NCBI RefSeq assembly: GCF_013426205.1
Contig: NC_089422.1
Location: forward strand, 434,001 to 498,000
Length of the DNA stretch: 64,000 bases
Direction: 5' to 3'
Source of the DNA: Metarhizium brunneum
Lineage: Eukaryota > Ascomycota > Sordariomycetes > Hypocreales > Clavicipitaceae
Part shown: piece by piece, positions 19,625 through 30,573 of the stretch
Layout of the letters: each line of letters begins with the position of its first letter
Position numbering within the stretch: position 1 is the stretch's first letter
Notes under the pieces: generated by a model
The model's input: only the letters and a program-made list of their open reading frames with translations
Databases searched by the model: none
What the model was told of the DNA's origin: nothing
Made by a program: the position numbers and the translations under genes

Positions 19625-19919
19625 CAGCACCCTTAACTGTGGCTGGACCTAATCAGCTGCTTATATCAGAATTTACTAGTAACTAATAAGGTAATTACAA
19701 CAAGCTAACCTTACCCTTACCAAATAAAGGGTTTTATAACATAAAAATCATATATTTTCCCCCTTTTAAATAGCTTTAATTTATAAATTATTTAACTAAT
19801 TTAGCTAATTTTTCCTTAGGTATAATTATATAGATAGCTTTTATGTGATTATTATATAAAAAATTATATTAGCCTGGTTTTAGTTGTTTAACCCACTCTC
19901 GCCACAGTTAAGGGTGCTG
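19625..19919. mobile_element. MITE-like element with 19-bp perfect terminal inverted repeats
   Basis: CAGCACCCTTAACTGTGGC at 19625-19643 is the exact reverse complement of 19901-19919. The 295-bp element is very AT-rich inside and has no coding capacity. No clear target-site duplication flanks it, so the superfamily is unassigned. A truncated copy of the terminal sequence ('CAGCACCC') also occurs at about 19604. Confidence 0.7.
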
Positions 19920-20157
19920 TCTCACTAAGTATTAGCGCTGCCCCGGGGAATTCGTTCCGCACCAAGCCCCGGAGACGCACGGGATTAAAGGGCCTGGGGG
20001 CGGAGTATTTATCTGCCGAAAACGTCTGGTATTGTGAGGGACTGGCCATACCTGCGGCTGCACGTATGCGTCACTAAATAGTAAGAATAAACTTAAAGAA
20101 AAGAGAAAAAGGAAAAGGGTTTATCTCCTCCTTTTTCCTCTTAATATACCCTGCTCT

Positions 20158-20293
20158 GGCCCAAGTTTTATCCGTACCAAGTCCAGTCCAGCTCCGCCTA
20201 GGATCTTATGTAGACCTAACAATCTATACTAGCCCAGAGTTTATCTGTACCAGGTCCGGTCCGGCTCCGCCTAGGATCCTACCTAGACCTGAG
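20158..20293. repeat. Tandem direct repeat pair, RIP-like differences
   Basis: Two copies of about 62 bp (20158-20219 and 20232-20293) share 'CCGCCTAGGATC' and most flanking bases. The differences are almost all transitions (CAG/CGG, TCC/TCT, TTA/CTA), the pattern expected of repeat-induced point mutation. An AT-rich island (about 20300-20480) follows. Confidence 0.6.
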
Positions 20294-21459
20294 CCTACAG
20301 CTCGAGTCCATAACAAATTCTTATAAATATTATTATTATTTTTAAAAAAAGTAATTAATTAAATTAATTTTATTAATTTTTAGTTATTTTACTTTAAAAT
20401 AAGCTTTTTTTATTATTTTATATATAAATTTCTTATTAAAAATAAGTAAGTATTATAATTATATATATTATATAGCTAGTTTAATCGGCTTACAATCAGC
20501 CGCTGCGTTTAGGATCACAGCCTTGGTTAGTCAGGCTATTGACGATTTGTCAGGGTTCGCCGTGCCGGGTTAGCGGCCGCGCCTTGCAGCAGATCCCTCT
20601 TTGCGCTGGTGCCCGGGATATGGCCGGTGCGGTGTTCCATGGCCTTCCGTGGAAGAATGAAGGCATTTGATTCGTCGCTGGCGGCCGGGTAGGCACTTGC
20701 ATCGAGGATGGGTGTTGGAATCCTCGACAGAGACAATGCCAGCAGTATCACGCCTCGCACGGCTGGGCGGAGGCAGACTGCGAATGTTGGTGGTTCAAAT
20801 TGTCGCCGGACCATGTCGCCCGAGTGTAACCAGAACTGGAGTTGTCTCGATTCGGACGGTTAGTCGTGAGCAGTGACGAGGCTATCATATCGGCACGCCA
20901 TCATGATGTTACACGGTGTCGTTTGTGTCGCGTCTTTTCTGAAGAATGGAATGGCAGTACTACCTACCCTTGTTTAAATCACAGATGCATCCGGAGTGAC
21001 CCTTCTGCAGCTGACGGTGGAGAGCGTGCCACCCGCGCCGGCCCAGTACTTGTCATCCGCGGCGCATCTTGGCCGATTTCTTCGGCGCCGCGACGCCGTG
21101 CGGGCTCCGGAGGCACCGGCTGCACACGCATTTGACCAATTGCATTCAGCTCCGTCTTGGCCTTTCGGTCGATGGGAGCATTTGCAATGGACAGCATGGC
21201 GGAATTAATTCATTGCTATTGGCTTTGCACAAGTGATCTAATTCGTGCCCGGACTAGGCACGCAATCGCCAAGTTCAAAGCGCCAAAGCTCGAGATAACA
21301 AAAGCAGAGGGCGTGGACGTCATGTAGCCAGTCCCATTGCGGACGCGATGTTTCATTATGCCCCGTTTTTTGAAAGTTGTATATAACAATCGTTATCCCA
21401 TGTCCCAAAACTCAGCTCCGAAGCCCAACTTGCGTACACTATGCCTCACCATCAACACC
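20294..21459. other. AT-rich island, then gene-free DNA
   Basis: 20300-20480 is almost entirely A and T. 20490-21459 has ordinary composition but no recognised gene. A possible promoter for the dehalogenase remnant ('gttgtatataaca') lies near 21375-21388. Confidence 0.5.
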
Positions 21460-21804
21460 ATGCCAGACCTGAAATCCTACAGCGTCCTGTCCTTGAACTG
21501 CTACGGCAACCTCGTCGACTGGGAGGCAGGCATCGTAAAGGCCCTTGGCCCCTCACCAAGTACCTTCCTCCCCGGTTTGGATACTTGTCTGATTGACAGG
21601 AAGCCCAACGTCTTGGAGGGTGAGGTGGAGGATTTGGAGGACGGTATCGCGTCGGGCTTTTGCGGCTGTTGCTTGACGATTTGTGTACAACAGCTGTCAA
21701 ATGGCTGGTGGTCTTGTGAATGGTATTTTGCGTGTTGGACGCGCAGCAGATTGTGCGCGCATTCCTTGGAGCAGGACTCGGCGGGAACGGACGGTGCGCA
21801 TTGA
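21460..21804 (+). pseudogene. Haloacid dehalogenase type II N-terminal remnant
   Basis: From the ATG at 21460 the first 30 residues read like the N-terminus of fungal type II haloacid dehalogenases ('SVLSLNCYGNLVDWEAGI'), but the nucleophile aspartate of 'F-D-C-Y-G-T-L' is an asparagine (L-N-C-Y-G). The sequence stops matching the family after about residue 32. Enzymes of this family have about 230-260 residues. It is most likely a truncated, inactive copy. A spliced gene is conceivable, but downstream sequence to 22000 shows no HAD motifs. Confidence 0.45.
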
Positions 21805-22429
21805 TGAAGGCGATGAGTGATTGCCTGTGGGAAGGGGCTACTATTTCTGTTGGGTACCTGGCCATCGCGCTTTACATGATAATATCGTGGTGTTTTAGTG
21901 TACATGTATACTTGGTGGGCAAATATTCTGCTACATATTGTATTGACTTGCACTGCTGGGCATCGCACCTGTTTTCGTCTGTCTGTGCGTGACCCTGGAA
22001 TGCATACAAGTGTAGAGTGAGCCCTGGAATTGCATCCCATGACGGCCGAAGTTTCTTCAAAATTACCCATCTTCACCTAGTATTAGCATGCACCTGTCGT
22101 CCAGTCTTTCGTTGTCGAATTCGGGTGATGGTGTAAGATGGCCCCTGCCGCTTCATTTTTCCACCAACGAGCGACATTGCCCCCAACGCAATAAGCAACT
22201 CGGCCCGATTTGTGTCGAAAATTAGAATCGGATTCAATCTTCCACCTATCGGACTGTTGCGTGGAACCTTGTGACAGCTGCCGCAGTCGGGAGGCTTGTT
22301 GGAATGAAGCCGACAAAAGGGGTGCATGGCAGCACAGCTGAAATTTTGTTCTGAAGCAGCACAATGTTGCACGGATAACAGCAGACACTATATAGATCCA
22401 AATAGTACAGCGTACAGTCGGAGACCTCA

Positions 22430-22516
22430 GCAGCTGGCAGAGCGGTCAAGAGCAGGTAAAAATAGGCTAAGAAAAAAAAATTCCCTGCAGCCTCACTGCG
22501 CACGAGTTCGAGCCCC
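22430..22516 (+). other. tRNA-like fragment with box A and box B
   Basis: 'TGGCAGAGCGG' resembles a pol III box A, and 'GAGTTCGAGCC' about 70 bp on resembles box B. The acceptor and T stems do not pair, so this is not a functional tRNA. It may be a tRNA pseudogene or SINE head. Confidence 0.3.
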
Positions 22517-22745
22517 ACAAATGTAAAAAAAAAAAAAAACCTAGAAGAACCGTAAAAGTACCCTAGCAGAAAAAAAGACTAAGATATCCGGGTCGGTCAA
22601 AGGGGCAGTGCAAGAAAAAAACAAAGAAACAAAAGCAAACAAGACCCTGCCAGCTGTGCGAGGTCTCCGCTTTTTGCCAGAATAGCCCAAAATAATATTA
22701 AACACAAGAGTCTTTTTTTATTGCTGCGTCTTTCACTTCTGTGTT

Positions 22746-22763
22746 ATGACTTATATAAGTCAT
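22746..22763. promoter_or_regulatory. 18-bp perfect palindrome ATGACTTATATAAGTCAT
   Basis: A perfect inverted repeat with two TGACTTA half-sites, similar to bZIP/AP-1 half-sites, about 500 bp upstream of the PL7 gene. A regulatory role is only a suggestion. Confidence 0.35.
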
Positions 22764-23151
22764 GACCTACACTACCAAAGATTAATTGAGTTGTTAAGGT
22801 TTTCCATCGAAAGCATATTTACTTGGTCTCGCAGTACATGTTTGCTGCCGGGTCTGCCGATTGACTACAACACCAGTCTGGCTAGAGTGAAGATTCAAGA
22901 CTAGTCTTGGCAATCGTACATGTCTGACGGGCGTTTCCAGGGCCACCAGCTTCGTTCGTCTACATGGTAGCAGTTCGGCATTATCAAGCCACGCTGAGCA
23001 CCGCAGTCGACAAGTTACAAGTGCGTGTTCCAGCACCAAGTGAGGCGTCTTATCTGCTTACTCGTCTGCTGTCGCGTGGAATAGTCTCCTCTAACAGGTG
23101 GATTAATACTTCTGACATGCCGCAGGCTTGTGTGGCTTTACATCCGGATTG

Positions 23152-23158
23152 TATATAA
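23152..23158 (+). promoter_or_regulatory. TATA box of the PL7 lyase gene
   Basis: TATATAA, 104 bp before the ATG at 23262 and followed by an ordinary leader. Confidence 0.6.
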
Positions 23159-23261
23159 GAGCTGGTCACCCCATTTTGCATCATGGCGTCCCGAACCATT
23201 CACACCACAGCGACCCCTTCAACTACTCCCTACACATAGCATCCTTTACCACTCGGCCAAG

Positions 23262-24005
23262 ATGCACTTCCCACGCAGCGCCGCCGCCATCGCCACCATG
23301 TCCGTCTTGGTCGCGCACGCCGCCGCCGTGCCAACGACCCAAGACACCCGGGCAACATGCGGCAGCGGCAACCTGGATCTGTCCAAATGGAAACTCCAGC
23401 TGCCCAGCGGCACCAAGGGCCACCCCACGGAAATCTCGACCTCGGACCTCTGCAACGGCTACTCGAGCGAATTCTTCTCCATGCAGGGCGACGCGCTCGT
23501 CATGAAGGTGCCCGGGGGCCCGTCGTCGGGCAAGTGCGTCACGACGCCCAACAGCAAGCACTGCCGCACCGAACTCCGCGAGGTCAAGCCCGCGTCCTGG
23601 GACCCCAGGGCCAAGACGAACCGCCTGGTCGGCGAGCTCAAGGTGACGCAGAACGACGGCGAGATTTGCATCGGCCAGATCCACATTGACGACGCCGTCT
23701 CGACCAAGCCCGTCGCCGAGCTGTACTACAACGCCGGGGGCGACCTGGCCGTGGGCGTCAACACCTGCCGGACCTGCGGCCAGAAACGCACCCCGATCGG
23801 CAATGTGCCCAAGGGCCAGCGGCTCTCGTATGAGATTCGCTACGAGGGCAACCGGCTGTCTGTCAGCATCAACGGCCAGGCGTTCAAGACGCTGAGCACG
23901 TACGACTTGGATGCGCCGAGCAGCTACTTCAAGGCGGGCAACTACAACCAGGGGGAGGGTCCTACCACGGTGCAGTTTTACAAGATTCAGACGAGCCATT
24001 CTTGA
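23262..24005 (+). CDS. Secreted polysaccharide lyase family 7 (alginate lyase 2 type)
   Basis: A single exon of 247 residues. Residues 1-22 are a signal peptide. The mature part starts after 'AAVP', and 'LDLSKWKLQLP' opens the jelly-roll domain. All three PL7 signature blocks are present: R102-T-E-L-R-E, Q139-I-H and Y222-F-K-A-G-N-Y-N-Q, which carry the catalytic arginine, histidine and tyrosine. The enzyme should cleave a uronic-acid polymer (alginate or a fungal/plant glucuronan) outside the cell by beta-elimination; fungal members often act on glucuronan, and the exact substrate cannot be read from sequence. Upstream in-frame sequence lacks a signal peptide, so the ATG at 23262 was preferred. 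GC at third positions is high. Confidence 0.93.
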   Translation: MHFPRSAAAIATMSVLVAHAAAVPTTQDTRATCGSGNLDLSKWKLQLPSGTKGHPTEISTSDLCNGYSSEFFSMQGDALVMKVPGGPSSGKCVTTPNSKHCRTELREVKPASWDPRAKTNRLVGELKVTQNDGEICIGQIHIDDAVSTKPVAELYYNAGGDLAVGVNTCRTCGQKRTPIGNVPKGQRLSYEIRYEGNRLSVSINGQAFKTLSTYDLDAPSSYFKAGNYNQGEGPTTVQFYKIQTSHS

Positions 24006-24186
24006 CATTTGATGACAATGGTTGACGGGACTCGCTTCGACCTGTTGGGCAGCGTATGAGTAGATATAAGAGCAGAGATTGCACACCCCCCTCATTGTAC
24101 CAGAGTTGAACACGCACGTCGTATATAGTCAAGAACTGCTCGTTTCCCCCATACCTGCTGTTCCATGTATCGTGTCTGCTCCCTCC

Positions 24187-24273
24187 TTAGCAATACCTAT
24201 CCAGCACCTGCTTCTCCTTTGCCGGGCTCAGCCCGACTTTTGCCGTCCCCGGCCGCTCCGCCAGCTCCGCCAC
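24187..24273 (-). pseudogene. Cut-off C-terminal tail of the SDR reductase
   Basis: Directly after the TGA at 24276-24274, and in the same frame, 28 codons continue to a TAA. The text includes 'KVGLSPAKEKQVLDR', matching the G-L-x-P-x-x-E end motif common in this reductase group. It reads as the normal C-terminus separated by one stop codon. Confidence 0.6.
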
Positions 24274-25155
24274 TCACTCCCACGTATCGGCAATCGTCTC
24301 CCCCGCCGGCCGCACCGTCAGCCCGGCCCGGAGAGCCTTGCCCCCGTCGCACGAGTACACGCCCGCGTCGTCGCCTGGCGCCAGCCACAGCGGCATTTCC
24401 ACCCACGGCGCGACCCCGGCGTCCACGACCTTTTCCGCCTCCAGCCAGCAGAGCTCGGCATGGCCCCCAGTAACGCAGTTCGCCTCGCCTAGAAAATCGC
24501 CAAACGACACGTGCCCCGTCTCCGAGACGACATTGTACGGCCCGCGGAGCCTCTTCTCCGCGGCCAGGACAGTAAACGCCGCCAGGTCGCGCACGTCGAT
24601 GAACTGCAGCCCCGAGTCCCGGGGGCCCGGGGCCAGCGTCCTGCCGCCGCGCTCCATGCGCAGCAGCCACCACGGCAGGCGCCATACCCATTCTTCCGGG
24701 CCGAGGATCACCCCCGGCCTGATGAGGGTGTGGGCTGGGCCGGCGCCGGAAACGACGGCCTCGCCTGCCAGCTTGTCCCGGATGTAGGGGACGTCGGTGT
24801 CGCCCGGGTCCCATGGCGGGGTGAACTCGTCGTGCGGCGCGGCGCCCCTTTTGAAGTCGTACACGCTTATCGTCGAGATGTATATGTAGTGACGGACGCG
24901 GGGGCCGAGCGCGTCCACGGCGCTCTGGACGGCGGCCGGGTCCGAGGACCACGTGTCGATGGCGACGTCGAACGCGAGTCCGGCAAGGGAGGCGTACCCG
25001 TTGGGGGCGAGGCGGTCGCCGAGCTTGCTGGTGACTCCGGCTGGGGGAGGGCGCGTTCCGCGATTGAAGAGGGTCACGTCGTGGCCTTTGGAGACGGCTT
25101 CCCGGGCGGTGTGGAGGCCGGCGAACTTGGTCCCTCCGAGGATGAGCATCTTCAT
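24274..25155 (-). CDS. NAD-dependent epimerase/reductase-like SDR, probably truncated
   Basis: 293 residues without introns. The extended-SDR nucleotide loop is 'G7-G-T-K-F-A-G13'. 'HYIYISTISVYDF' carries the strand and Tyr of the family, and 'RPGVILGPEE' and 'FIDVRDLAAFTVLA' are typical of the group of NAD-dependent epimerase/dehydratase-like reductases widespread in bacteria and fungi. It is probably cytosolic and its substrate is unknown. The reading frame stops at TGA (24276-24274) after 'IADTWE', but the frame beyond it still encodes a family-like tail, so a TGG-to-TGA change probably shortened the protein by about 29 residues. Met1 and Met3 are both possible starts. It is convergent with the PL7 gene. 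Very GC-rich. Confidence 0.75.
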   Translation of the reverse strand: MKMLILGGTKFAGLHTAREAVSKGHDVTLFNRGTRPPPAGVTSKLGDRLAPNGYASLAGLAFDVAIDTWSSDPAAVQSAVDALGPRVRHYIYISTISVYDFKRGAAPHDEFTPPWDPGDTDVPYIRDKLAGEAVVSGAGPAHTLIRPGVILGPEEWVWRLPWWLLRMERGGRTLAPGPRDSGLQFIDVRDLAAFTVLAAEKRLRGPYNVVSETGHVSFGDFLGEANCVTGGHAELCWLEAEKVVDAGVAPWVEMPLWLAPGDDAGVYSCDGGKALRAGLTVRPAGETIADTWE

Positions 25156-27754
25156 GGCGCCTGTTTAGATCTGCGCACGAATGTGTTGGAAATAGACTCG
25201 AGACCGGAGGTGAGGCCTGCTGTTCTTATACTGGATGGCGGCATGTTCGGCTGCTGCGGTTCCAGGAGCGAACAGGGTGTATGCGGTGGCGCGACGTCAA
25301 CGTGTTGAGCGGCAGTCAACAAGGGACTTGTCACTTGTCGGGCCAGTGGCGGTGATGCCACTCCATTGGTCTGGCGATGCTGCGATTCCATCCGTCGTCA
25401 TGTTGGCGAAACAAGGTTTCTGCGTTTCAGCGTGTGCGCTGGGTAGAGTCGTAGACTGCCGCCGATGCAGGGCGATACCAATGAGGCCATGCAGCGGCAT
25501 GATGTGGCCATGGTGTTGAGACGACAAGCTCAGGGATGCGCTGGGCGAAACCTGTTTTTGAGAAATGGAATAAACGAGACCCAGGCGCCAAGACGACATC
25601 GTATGTTGAAATGTGACAACTGAGAGATGAGTTCAGACGGAGCACGGTGAGGAACTGTACGACCCTGACCCTAGGTGAATGTGGGCTCCGGATGTCATTT
25701 CTTCATCATGGCTGTTCCGACGACCCTGAAGCAAGCCTTGTAGAGTCGCTCTGCCTGCCTGTTCTATTTGGTCGGCATATCGGCGTTAAGACTGATCACA
25801 ATTCATAGGGCGAGGGTTAGGGTTGGAAGTTTCGAATACAATACGCTCCAACCTACTCCGTACACGGCGCATACGGCGCCGGCTGTGGTGACTGACCCTG
25901 CTACGGCGAGAAGTCCTGGAAATTGGATCATCACGACAAGGAAGGCGAGCGGGTCATGAAGTGACTAGCCAAGGGGGTTAGGAATCATCTTCGCATGGTG
26001 ACGAGTGACGACGTGCATGAGTGCTATTCTTGGAGTTGGGGGTTCAAGTTGAGGGCTTTGTAGAGATATTTGCGACAGAGGAAGAGAAATAAAATGGCGT
26101 TACTGTCCTCGCTGCACACGACGTCCAGGCCGGCATTGACTATATTGCCGTCTCAGGGGCTGTCACACGGTTACACAAGGGCTACGGTCACGAGACCTAG
26201 CAAAGACTGTTATTAGATGAATTGAGTCATGTTGCTCCAAGCCTTTAGCCCTTGTCACAGGGGTCACCTCGCTGCAGGGCGGAGTCCTTGAGGCACCTTT
26301 TGACCGTTAGAGTACTCATAACCACACCAGACGTTTATAAAAGGTTCTTATAGCTGTGTTTTTTTATGTGATGTGCTTACGGCTGGCTATAATGCAGGCA
26401 TGAGGATGCACTCCTGTGATCACTAACGCCGACAGGCTTGACAGCTAACTGGTCCACCATATCCATAAGTTTACCTTGACTAGACGACGTGTTCTTATAA
26501 GATTTAACGTGGAGAGTGTTGGGGTGTATATAGTACGTGACTCAACGTAGTCCATATTTCTAGATTTAAATACTACAACAACTGCTCAGGGGCTCGACCA
26601 GGAAGTTCAATTGCAGATACAAAGTATTGACTTTCGGGCTCGATATTCAGCCGTTAGGTCTCTTGTCATGGCAACTGCACCGATGTTTGAAGTATCTTAG
26701 ATTATACAATCAAAGTTAATTCATGGCCAGGCTAGTGTATTTCATCTCTTTGATACACAATCGTGATCGCCTCTAGGGTAGTATAGTCCTACTTAAAGCC
26801 CTGTGCCATTTATTACTCGAGACCCAAGCATAGCATAGCAACGGTTTTAATCCTGCCATCAGCGATGCCAAGTCGCGCCTTTGGACTCGGGAAGCTGGAC
26901 TACTTTCCAAGTTGAGCCATCTATTCAATATGACAGGACGAGCAACGCCGGTGAAAGCAGTGTAGGCAACTCGATGGCGTGATGCAAAGGAAAACTCCGC
27001 ATCCACAATAGTGCTAAACAATTTTGTTTCTTGAATGCTGAACAACTTGTAGACGACATCAATCACACAAGTACGAGAGTACTTCTCCGGATAAGATGCA
27101 ACACATGTGGTGTCGCTCCCGCACACTGTGCGATTCGGTTCGTTAGTAGGAAGCCTATTTTAGCAGATCAATATTTCAGAAGTATGGACAAACTTATCTG
27201 TGACTTCCCACGGAACCTGCGGCCTCCCGTTCGGGTTGGGGCCGCAGTGACTTCATGGATGAGATTAAGAGGATCAAACCGTTTCTAATGATGAGTGCCA
27301 GAAAGGGGTGAAGTTGACGTGGGGCGGATTCGAGACGTGGCCTGGAGCACAGTGAAAGTGTGTGAAGTGATGGCAGCACAGTCTTTGAGACTTGTCCAAG
27401 CTACAGGACAGTGGTCCGGGGTATCAAGGTCTTCTCTCGAAATATGAAGCAGGACCTGACTGTGTGCGCACATGTCCATGCAGGTTTGCTGCCTTTACCA
27501 CCAACTAAAAACAGCCGTCGCTACGATATATAAACTTGAAAAGGTTGGTTTCCGTAACTACGCCTTCCCTGACGTTTATCAAAGCAAGGGACATTATACG
27601 ACACATGTCTCAAGTACACCGAATGGAACAAGACGCTTCACATTATTCATTGCACTATAGGCCAGCTACATGCGTCAGTCGAATGCGTAACGAATATCAT
27701 GAGAAATATGACAAATGTCGCTAATACCCCGCTGCAAATGCTACATATAATAAA
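25156..27754. other. 2.6-kb gene-free stretch
   Basis: Short spurious frames only. One TACTCCGTA motif lies at 25854-25862. The longest minus-strand frame (27126-26773) has no recognisable domain and no supporting features. Confidence 0.5.
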
Positions 27755-30573
27755 CTACCATGATGACGGGCCAATGGGCTCCGTGACGTTGGGAATAAAC
27801 TTCCGCGTAACAGCCTTCCTCGTGTAATCCAATGTCTCAGTGTAGACAACATTTCCCCACCAGTCAGGGAAGTTCTTACCACTGAGACCAAGGGCAAGGG
27901 CGACGATAACGACGCAAAGACGTGAGCCGATATCCAGCGCGCCGGAGAGAACAAAGTTGTACTGAGCTGTGACAAATGGTTAGGACGGGTCACTCGCGTT
28001 TCCAGACAGTGAAGAGCAAACTTACACCACCAGCCAAAGAAGTAGCGTCGGATGAAGCCGTTGAAAATGACGCCGACAATGACCCAAGGGAGAAGATAGT
28101 AAAGGGTAGCGGGAGGAACGAGGCCGCAAGCACTAAAGATGGCAGGCCAGATGATATATCGAGCAAAAGAGCGGGGGTAGCGCCTGGCGACGAAGTACTG
28201 AATGGTTGGACAAGCGGCACCAATGAACCAGAACCAGTTAGTCCAAGAGTAGATGCCACCGGCACCGAACACGCGCTTCGGGCCCTGTCAATGGCGGGTT
28301 AGAAGAGCATTCATGTGGGCAAAAATCATGGGCCAACTTACAATAACACCCCAGATAACGCTGGCATTATAGAAAGTGGCAGCATTGGGGCAAATCAGTC
28401 CTTGAGCCTGCTCATCCGTGCAAATTCCCTTAATGTTACCAATAACAAAGTTATAGGTGGCAATTTGCACAATAGACAACCAAACCACAGCAAAGGCCTG
28501 GGCGTAGAACATGCTGCGAGGAGGAACCTTCATGTAGTGGCCAATCTTCATATCAGAAATATAGGTCAGGCCGTTGGCACAGGTCATGTATCCCCAGGAC
28601 TTGAACAACATCATAGCAATAGGGCGTCCGGGGAGCCTAGGCGAGGAAAAGTTAGCTACCAGAACTCCGCAACACACCCGTAAAGTTTTACCACAAACTT
28701 TCGGCAGGTAGGAAACTCACATATAGCCGAAAATCATCTCAGTGACGACGTTGAGACCGGGTTGCTGATTGGTGATGGCCTGGATCATGCCGATAGGGAC
28801 GAATAAAACAATCCCAATTAAAATGCAAACAATGTATGCCCACCATGGCAAGTGAGTGGTCCAGACTTGCGAGGCGATCATGCCAAATGCAAAAGAAACA
28901 ACGAAGATGATGGCAAACCACCACTCTGGGGCCTCCTTGTACTTGCGCATGAGCTTCAAGTGGATATCGGGTTCTTCCGAGCGAGAGCTAAAGGCGCGAC
29001 GCCAAATATCAGGGCCATAAAAGAGCCCACAATGGAAGATGGTGGACATGAGAGTGGCAAAGGACATGCCGTAGGAAATTGAAAAGGTTGCGCCAAGCAA
29101 GATGGGCGAGTAGGCCTGGTAGGCGGTCTCGTTGACGGTATAGTCAGGGCTCAAGATTCGGGAGGTATTGTATGGTTTGGCGAAGCGGTCCCAGTTCTTA
29201 TTGGCGCTGAGCGGTAAATACTTGTACTCGACGGGACCGCCGTAGGCCAGACCGATAGCTCCAATCAAGCAGATGAGGAGACCGAAACCCACGTTAAGAA
29301 TAGCGAAGAGAGGCGTCTGCAACGGACTGCCGAGCCAGGATGACACACCAAGCCAATCAAAGGTGATGGGCAAGATACCAAGACCAGAGACGTGGCCGAA
29401 TAGCTGGTTAACGATGACGTTATTCGGGGCGATCCAGCACGCAAACGTGAAGTACTGAAGAAATGTGGCAAAGACTTCAGGGATCCACTGGTACACAAAG
29501 GTAACTAGCGAAACGATTATAAAGAACCTGTATCGAGAAATTTGCCAGCCATTCGTACTGGCGGGGTCAGAAGGAACATGATTATGCAGCGAATGCATAA
29601 CCGTGCAAGTTACTAAATTAGCAGGCCAGACCATAGATGCAGGCCAGACCAGGAAACGACGAGCAACACCAGCAATGCCGAAGCCCATGGCTTGAGTGGA
29701 GACGATAAGCAGGATCTGGAAGCCCCATCTGTAAAATTGAGTTTATCAGCACCAAGATATAGGTATAGCAAGTGCAAACGGATATGAAGCGTCATCGTAC
29801 CCAAATCTTTGCTTGTAGAAGACCTCTTGGGCCAGCAAGATGTCGATGGCGTAGCTGTAAGTTGAGCCAGCAGCAGTCATCATGGTGATGATGGTGTGCT
29901 CCTTGACGTTGAACGGCCCGGGGTTGAGGTTGTACTTCCAGCCTAAGAAGCTGCGCTCCTTGTTCGGGAGAATATTGGCCAAACCGACGCCTAGTCTGAG
30001 CGGATCGAATGTAAGCAACTTGTCATGGTGTGATTAGATTACAATGATTTGTGACATACGGGTAGGCGATTAACTGCACCACAGTGGATGAGATGTTGGC
30101 GGATGAGACATGCATGGAGAGAAGAACGTTGCAGGCGGCAACGACTGTGCACAGCACCGCACCAAGAAACCAAGCTCGGATAGTGTCAACAGGCATGTCC
30201 TGCTCGTCGGATGGGGGGACCTAGATAAATGGCATTGTCAGCGTCAGCCAAACTAACCTGAGGTACAGATCTTCGTCAAGACGCCGTCAAACAGGCCAGG
30301 CGAGGCGAGGAAACGTACCGATGCGCGGACTTCGGGGTAGGGAGAGTCTTCCTGAATGAGGGTTTCGTCGACGACGGCTTGTTTCTCGACGTTTTCTGAT
30401 GCGAGAGCATCATCAATTGTGTCGAGCTTCTCGTTGTCCAAGAAGGGATCCCATTTATGCTGTCTGCGGAAGGCCTTGAGCTCATGGGTGGGATCACCCA
30501 TGACGCCAGCGGGAAGTTCTTCCTCGCCAGACATTCGCCTCTGCGAGAGGCCGAAACGGTCCTTCAAGCCCAT
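27755..30573 (-). CDS. Oligopeptide transporter (OPT family), seven exons
   Basis: Exons in transcript order are 30573-30319, 30220-30060, 29995-29801, 29728-28721, 28636-28342, 28284-28026 and 27966-27755; phases agree throughout and give 794 residues. The soluble N-terminus (about 95 residues) is followed by many hydrophobic segments. Signatures include 'NLNPGPFNVKEH' (the NPG motif), 'IDILLAQ(E)xFY', 'SDMKIGHYMKVPPR' and the C-terminal 'WWSQYNFVLSGALD'. The last spans the final splice site. OPT proteins import tetra- and pentapeptides, glutathione or metal-siderophore compounds by proton symport at the plasma membrane. The start ATG at 30573 precedes a conserved acidic N-terminus; an upstream frame to 30729 lacks an ATG. 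A long gene-free region upstream may hold nitrogen-responsive control. Confidence 0.92.

Larger units (their letters stand above)
21805..23261. other. Intergenic, no gene seen
   Basis: It contains the tRNA-like fragment at 22430-22516, a poly-A run near 22524-22538, an 18-bp palindrome at 22746-22763 and the lyase promoter. No protein gene is recognised. Confidence 0.5.

Noticed and set aside
22430..22516. Functional tRNA gene
   Set aside because: Acceptor and T stems do not pair and no plausible anticodon loop can be drawn.
23223..24113. 296-codon minus-strand frame antisense to the PL7 gene
   Set aside because: Shadow frame; all PL7 motifs are on the plus strand.
25811..25826. Telomere-like GGGTTAGGG
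   Set aside because: Only about one and a half units; consistent with chance in the middle of the contig.
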